Assembly: GCA_027307335.1 (NCBI GenBank)
Contig: DAHUXD010000003.1
Coordinates: forward strand, 1-64,000
DNA length: 64,000 bases
Origin: Acidobacteriota bacterium
GTDB lineage: Bacteria > Acidobacteriota > Thermoanaerobaculia > UBA5066 > Gp7-AA6
Direction of reading: 5' to 3'
Of the stretch, positions 61,640 to 64,000 are shown one piece after another (position 1 is the first letter of the stretch; the number at the start of each line of letters is the position of its first letter). The position numbers and the translations under genes are program-made. The notes beneath the pieces are model-generated. The model made no database searches. It had not been told where the DNA came from and was given only the letters and a program-made list of their open reading frames with translations.

Positions 61640-62218
61640 ATGCGGAAGCTGATCGCCGGAATGAAGATCTCGCTCGACGGAAAGTACGAGGGCGCCGACG
61701 GAATGGCGGACTGGGTCGAGGCCTGGTCCAACGACTACGACGTGCTGCCGGAGATCGACGCCTGCATCCTCGGCGCGGGCATGTACTCCGGCTACGAAGG
61801 CTACTGGACGGGAATCGAGAACGAGCCCGAGAAATCCCACTGGATCACCGGCAAGGCGCCGACGGCGGGCGAGCTCGAATGGGCGCGCGTCGGAGCGAAG
61901 CTGCCGCACTACGTGCTGTCGAGCAGGCCGATCTCCGCGAAGTGGCCGAACACGCGGCAGCTTCGGAGCGTCGACGAGGTCGCGGCGCTGAAGCGTCAGC
62001 CGGGCAGGAGCATCTATCTCGTCGGCGGCGGGCGCACCACGGCGGGCCTCATCGATGCCCGCCTCGTGGACGAGCTGCGGCTCATCGTCTATCCCGTGAT
62101 CGCCGGAAAAGGGAAGGAGCTGTTCGCGAGCGCCGCGCGACGGCAGGCTCTCGAGCTGAGGACGGTGAAGCCGGTCGACGGTGGGAAGGCGCTGCTGACC
62201 TACGGGATGGCCTCCTGA
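61640..62218 (+). CDS. RibD C-terminal/dihydrofolate-reductase-like reductase
   Basis: 192 residues, with ATG at 61640 behind GGAGG. Opening KLIAGMKISLDGKYEG, GAGMYSGYEGYW, then IYLVGGGRTTAGLIDARLVDEL and YPVIAGKGKELF, all RibD_C hallmarks. It is similar to YyaP/YwjB-type proteins rather than true FolA. The natural substrate is unknown. Confidence 0.87.
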   Translation: MRKLIAGMKISLDGKYEGADGMADWVEAWSNDYDVLPEIDACILGAGMYSGYEGYWTGIENEPEKSHWITGKAPTAGELEWARVGAKLPHYVLSSRPISAKWPNTRQLRSVDEVAALKRQPGRSIYLVGGGRTTAGLIDARLVDELRLIVYPVIAGKGKELFASAARRQALELRTVKPVDGGKALLTYGMAS

Positions 62219-62223
62219 ACAAG

Positions 62224-62238
62224 TCAGGACTGACCCCC
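62224..62238. repeat. TCAGGACTGACCCC motif, copy b
   Basis: Exact second copy, 6 bp after the stop of the RibD-like gene. Confidence 0.55.
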
Positions 62239-62266
62239 GAAGGAGCGTCGTATCATTTCTAGCCAG

Positions 62267-62674
62267 ATGGAGGCGAAGCATCCGCGATTCTCGTCGCTGG
62301 CGCGCGCGGTGAAGGCTGGCATCCAGCTCATTCCGGACGAGGCGCCCCGCGGCCGCTACTTCGGGGTTTCGCCGGCCACCGGTCGTCTCGGGTGCGATGC
62401 GCTGGCGGCGGCCTGGTTCGCCGAGTACTACGACGGCGAGCGGCCTGACCACGAAGACCGCGGCCTCGATCTGTTCCTCGCTCGACCGCTTAACCAGGCC
62501 TATCCAGTGTTGGCCGAGGAGATGGGGCCCGGCTGCGCGTTGGGCGTCCCCGGATGCCCCGCTCCGGATCGGCCGCCTGGGCAGGTCCTCGAAGCGAAGA
62601 TCATCCACCTTGAGGATCAGCACGGGTTTACTCGCGAGCAGGTCTCGCAGTGGCTCGACGACCGGAACCTCTGA
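62267..62674 (+). CDS. Hypothetical protein
   Basis: 135 residues, with ATG at 62267; TATCAT is 10 bp upstream. Visible elements: LARAVKAGIQLIPDEAPRG, a CDALAAAWFAEYY segment with a single Cys, and a C-terminal helix-turn-helix-like DQHGFTREQVSQWLDD. Further cysteines lie in GPGCALGVPGCP. It is vaguely similar to short hypothetical proteins with an AIRxGAxLxPQ opening. No function is assigned. Confidence 0.65.
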   Translation: MEAKHPRFSSLARAVKAGIQLIPDEAPRGRYFGVSPATGRLGCDALAAAWFAEYYDGERPDHEDRGLDLFLARPLNQAYPVLAEEMGPGCALGVPGCPAPDRPPGQVLEAKIIHLEDQHGFTREQVSQWLDDRNL

Positions 62675-62683
62675 CGGGGCTGA

Positions 62684-62775
62684 GAGGGTCAGTCCGAGTT
62701 GTTGATCTCCGCCTGACGAGACGAGGGCCCGACGCTCGGCAATGAGCGACGTCGACGAGTCGGGACTGAACCCTC
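62684..62775. repeat. Inverted-repeat element ending in GGGTCAGTCC-type arms
   Basis: GAGGGTCAGTCCGAG (62684-62698) and GAGTCGGGACTGAACCCTC (62757-62775) are imperfect inverted arms around a 58-bp centre. The arms share the GGACTGACCCC motif of 60742 and 62224. The right arm overlaps the stop codon of the SLH remnant. Confidence 0.55.
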
Positions 62776-62943
62776 ACATCAGCTGGAACGTCTTGACCAG
62801 GAACACGGCCATCTGCCCGCGGCTGTTGGGAGTCGAGGGGCAGTAATTCCCACCGCCGCAGCCGGCCGTGATGCCTTCCGCGGACAGCTCCTCGATCCAG
62901 TCGGCGAAAAGACTCGGGCAGGCCACATCCTGGAAGAGGCCGC
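62774..62943 (-). pseudogene. Truncated SLH-protein 3' end
   Basis: The minus-strand frame ending with TGA at 62774 encodes LFQDVACPSLFADWIEEL, then GITAGCGGGNYCPST and GQMAVFLVKTFQLM, a perfect last SLH repeat of the window's giant-protein type. The homology stops at about 62943 with no upstream domains, leader or start. It is a relic of a third long SLH gene or a translocated 3' end. 62944-63109 holds a GTCGAC palindrome (62977-62992) and the PadR promoter. Confidence 0.68.
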
Positions 62944-63097
62944 CGCGGGGAGAGCCTATATATCGGAAGGGGGTCAGTCGACTTGTCGACTTCCACGCGC
63001 CGGCCGATCGGCCTGGCGTCGCGATGCCCCTGCTCCCGGGCGGATCGGTGCCGGGGCGGGCCCCAAAACCTCGGCGAACCTTTCGCGGGCGCCGGCG

Positions 63098-63103
63098 TAT
63101 CCT
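63098..63103 (+). promoter_or_regulatory. Candidate -10 of a leaderless transcript (second PadR)
   Basis: TATCCT, 6 bp before GTG 63110. Confidence 0.4.
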
Positions 63104-63109
63104 CCCTTT

Positions 63110-63478
63110 GTGATGGCCAAAGGAAAGCCCGATGCCCGCAAGAAATCGGACGTGCTGCAGGGCACGCTCGACCTGATGATCCTGAAGACGCTCCAGGGGA
63201 TGGGGCCGCTGCACGGGTTCGGGATCGCCCGCCGGCTCGAGCAGTTGAGCGAAGAAGTGCTCCGTCTGAACGAAGGCACGGTCTACACCTCCCTCCTGAG
63301 GCTGCAGCAGGCGGGGTGGATCGTCGCGGAGTGGGGCGCCTCGGAGAACAACCGTAAGGCGAAGTTCTACTCGATCACGAAGAGCGGCCGGAAACAGCTG
63401 GCGAAGGAGACCGAAGACTGGGAGCGGATCTCCGGCGTGATCGGCCGCGTCCTGCGGCTGGCGAGCGAGGAGTCATGA
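63110..63478 (+). CDS. PadR-family transcriptional regulator
   Basis: 122 residues from GTG 63110 (ATG 63113 is the next codon; the hexamer spacing fits the GTG). Winged helix: SDVLQGTLDLMILKTL, GPLHGFGIARRLEQ, the NEGTVYTSLLRLQQAGW recognition region and FYSITKSGRKQL. The stop overlaps the ADOP start (ATGA). Unlike the first PadR, no ATGT/ACAT box lies at its promoter. Confidence 0.92.
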   Translation: MMAKGKPDARKKSDVLQGTLDLMILKTLQGMGPLHGFGIARRLEQLSEEVLRLNEGTVYTSLLRLQQAGWIVAEWGASENNRKAKFYSITKSGRKQLAKETEDWERISGVIGRVLRLASEES

Positions 63479-64000
63479 CCGGCCGGCTGCGGACACTGTG
63501 GACGCGGCTCCGCGGCACGGTTCGCCGTGAGGATGAGGAGCGCGACCTCGAGTTCCGGGACGAGATCGAAGAACACGTCCGACTCCTGGCCGAGCGATAC
63601 CAGCGCGAGGGCATGGCGGCGGACGACGCCGTGCTCGCGGCGCGGCGGCAGTTCGGCAGCACCACGCTGCTCGAGGAAGACCGGAGGGACATGCAGGTGA
63701 TTCCGGCCCTCGAGGCGCTCCGCGCCGATCTGATCTATGCGCTCCGGATGCTTCGAAAGAATCCCGGCTTCGCGGCGGCGGCCATATTGACGCTGGCGCT
63801 CGGGATCGGCGCGAACACGGCGATCTTCACCGTGTGCAACGCGGTGCTGTTCAAGCCGCTGCCCTACGCCGAGCCGAATCGCATCGTGACGCTCTGGGAA
63901 AGGCAGAAGGACGGGGCGCTCGGCGAAGTGGCGCCGGCGAATTTCGTGGATTGGCAGAATTCCAGCCGGTCCTTCAGCGCGATGGGGGCGATGAGGGCGC
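63475..64000 (+). CDS. ADOP permease, N-terminal part (cut by right edge)
   Basis: ATG at 63475 overlaps the PadR stop. The visible 175 residues show the DEERDLEFRDEIEEHV cytoplasmic signature, FGSTTLLEEDRRDM, YALRMLRKNPGFAAAAILTL with the first helix, then LPYAEPNRIVTLWERQ at the start of the periplasmic PCD domain. It is clearly the partner of the second PadR and is homologous to 40017-42656. Confidence 0.93.
   Translation, partial: MTGRLRTLWTRLRGTVRREDEERDLEFRDEIEEHVRLLAERYQREGMAADDAVLAARRQFGSTTLLEEDRRDMQVIPALEALRADLIYALRMLRKNPGFAAAAILTLALGIGANTAIFTVCNAVLFKPLPYAEPNRIVTLWERQKDGALGEVAPANFVDWQNSSRSFSAMGAMRA

Noticed and set aside
1-64000. tRNA, rRNA or riboswitch genes
   Set aside because: No cloverleaf-like GTTCGA-T loops, rRNA motifs or recognisable riboswitch cores were seen in the gaps; a covariance-model scan would be needed to exclude small RNAs.

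Overview
The window is very GC-rich and densely coded on both strands. The gene families suggest an Acidobacteriota genome. The pointers are two PadR-regulator/ADOP-permease pairs plus a lone ADOP permease, Ser/Thr kinases with TPR tails, several exported S9/M3 peptidases, DinB and VOC proteins, and exported proteins ending in cysteine-paired SLH repeats. The class is not resolved. No rRNA, tRNA, CRISPR array, phage genes or transposase gene was seen. All calls come from reading the sequence; no database search was run.

Layout. 1-9.8 kb: tail of a Gly/Ser-rich protein, an ADOP permease, a small exported helical protein, an exported metallo-beta-lactamase-fold protein, a serine hydrolase, an M3 peptidase, a membrane protein and a DinB protein. 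9.9-23.4 kb: a PilZ protein, a TlpA-like thioredoxin coupled to an O-methyltransferase, then two giant exported beta-propeller/TIG/SLH paralogues with a methyltransferase and a DinB protein between them, then a PAP2 phosphatase. 23.5-26 kb: an overlapping operon of ECF sigma factor, probable anti-sigma protein, Spy/CpxP-like periplasmic protein and PD40 propeller protein. 26-30 kb: two tandem arylsulfotransferase-like proteins, a hotdog thioesterase and an outer-membrane protein. 30-39.4 kb: an unusual kinase-BRCT fusion, S9 peptidase, cupin, amidohydrolase, TPR kinase, a small Cys protein and a VOC protein. 39.6-42.7 kb: PadR plus ADOP permease.

42.7-49.9 kb is the metabolic core: an almost complete tryptophan-to-oxocrotonate (kynurenine/2-aminomuconate) pathway. 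It holds tryptophan 2,3-dioxygenase, kynurenine 3-monooxygenase, kynureninase, 3-hydroxyanthranilate dioxygenase, ACMS decarboxylase, aminomuconate-semialdehyde dehydrogenase and a RidA-type candidate aminomuconate deaminase. Kynurenine formamidase is not in the window.

49.9-64 kb: DUF2277, an O-methyltransferase/S9 peptidase pair, a CSLREA right-handed-helix protein with a C-terminal sorting signal, small enzymes (SDR, VOC, MBL, YcaQ-like, RibD/DHFR-like), a small SLH protein, and a second PadR/ADOP pair cut by the right edge.

Beyond ordinary genes, four things recur. (i) About a dozen genes carry a TANNNT hexamer 6-10 bp before the start codon and no Shine-Dalgarno, as expected for leaderless mRNAs; most of these start with GTG or TTG. 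(ii) Two families of small palindromic repeats sit at gene ends, and some supply the stop codons of the genes they touch. (iii) Gaps hold decayed gene ends (TonB C-terminal domain, VOC, DinB, CDF-like, SLH). (iv) Two open frames have no ATG/GTG/TTG start where homology or a signal peptide begins, suggesting ATC/ATT initiation.
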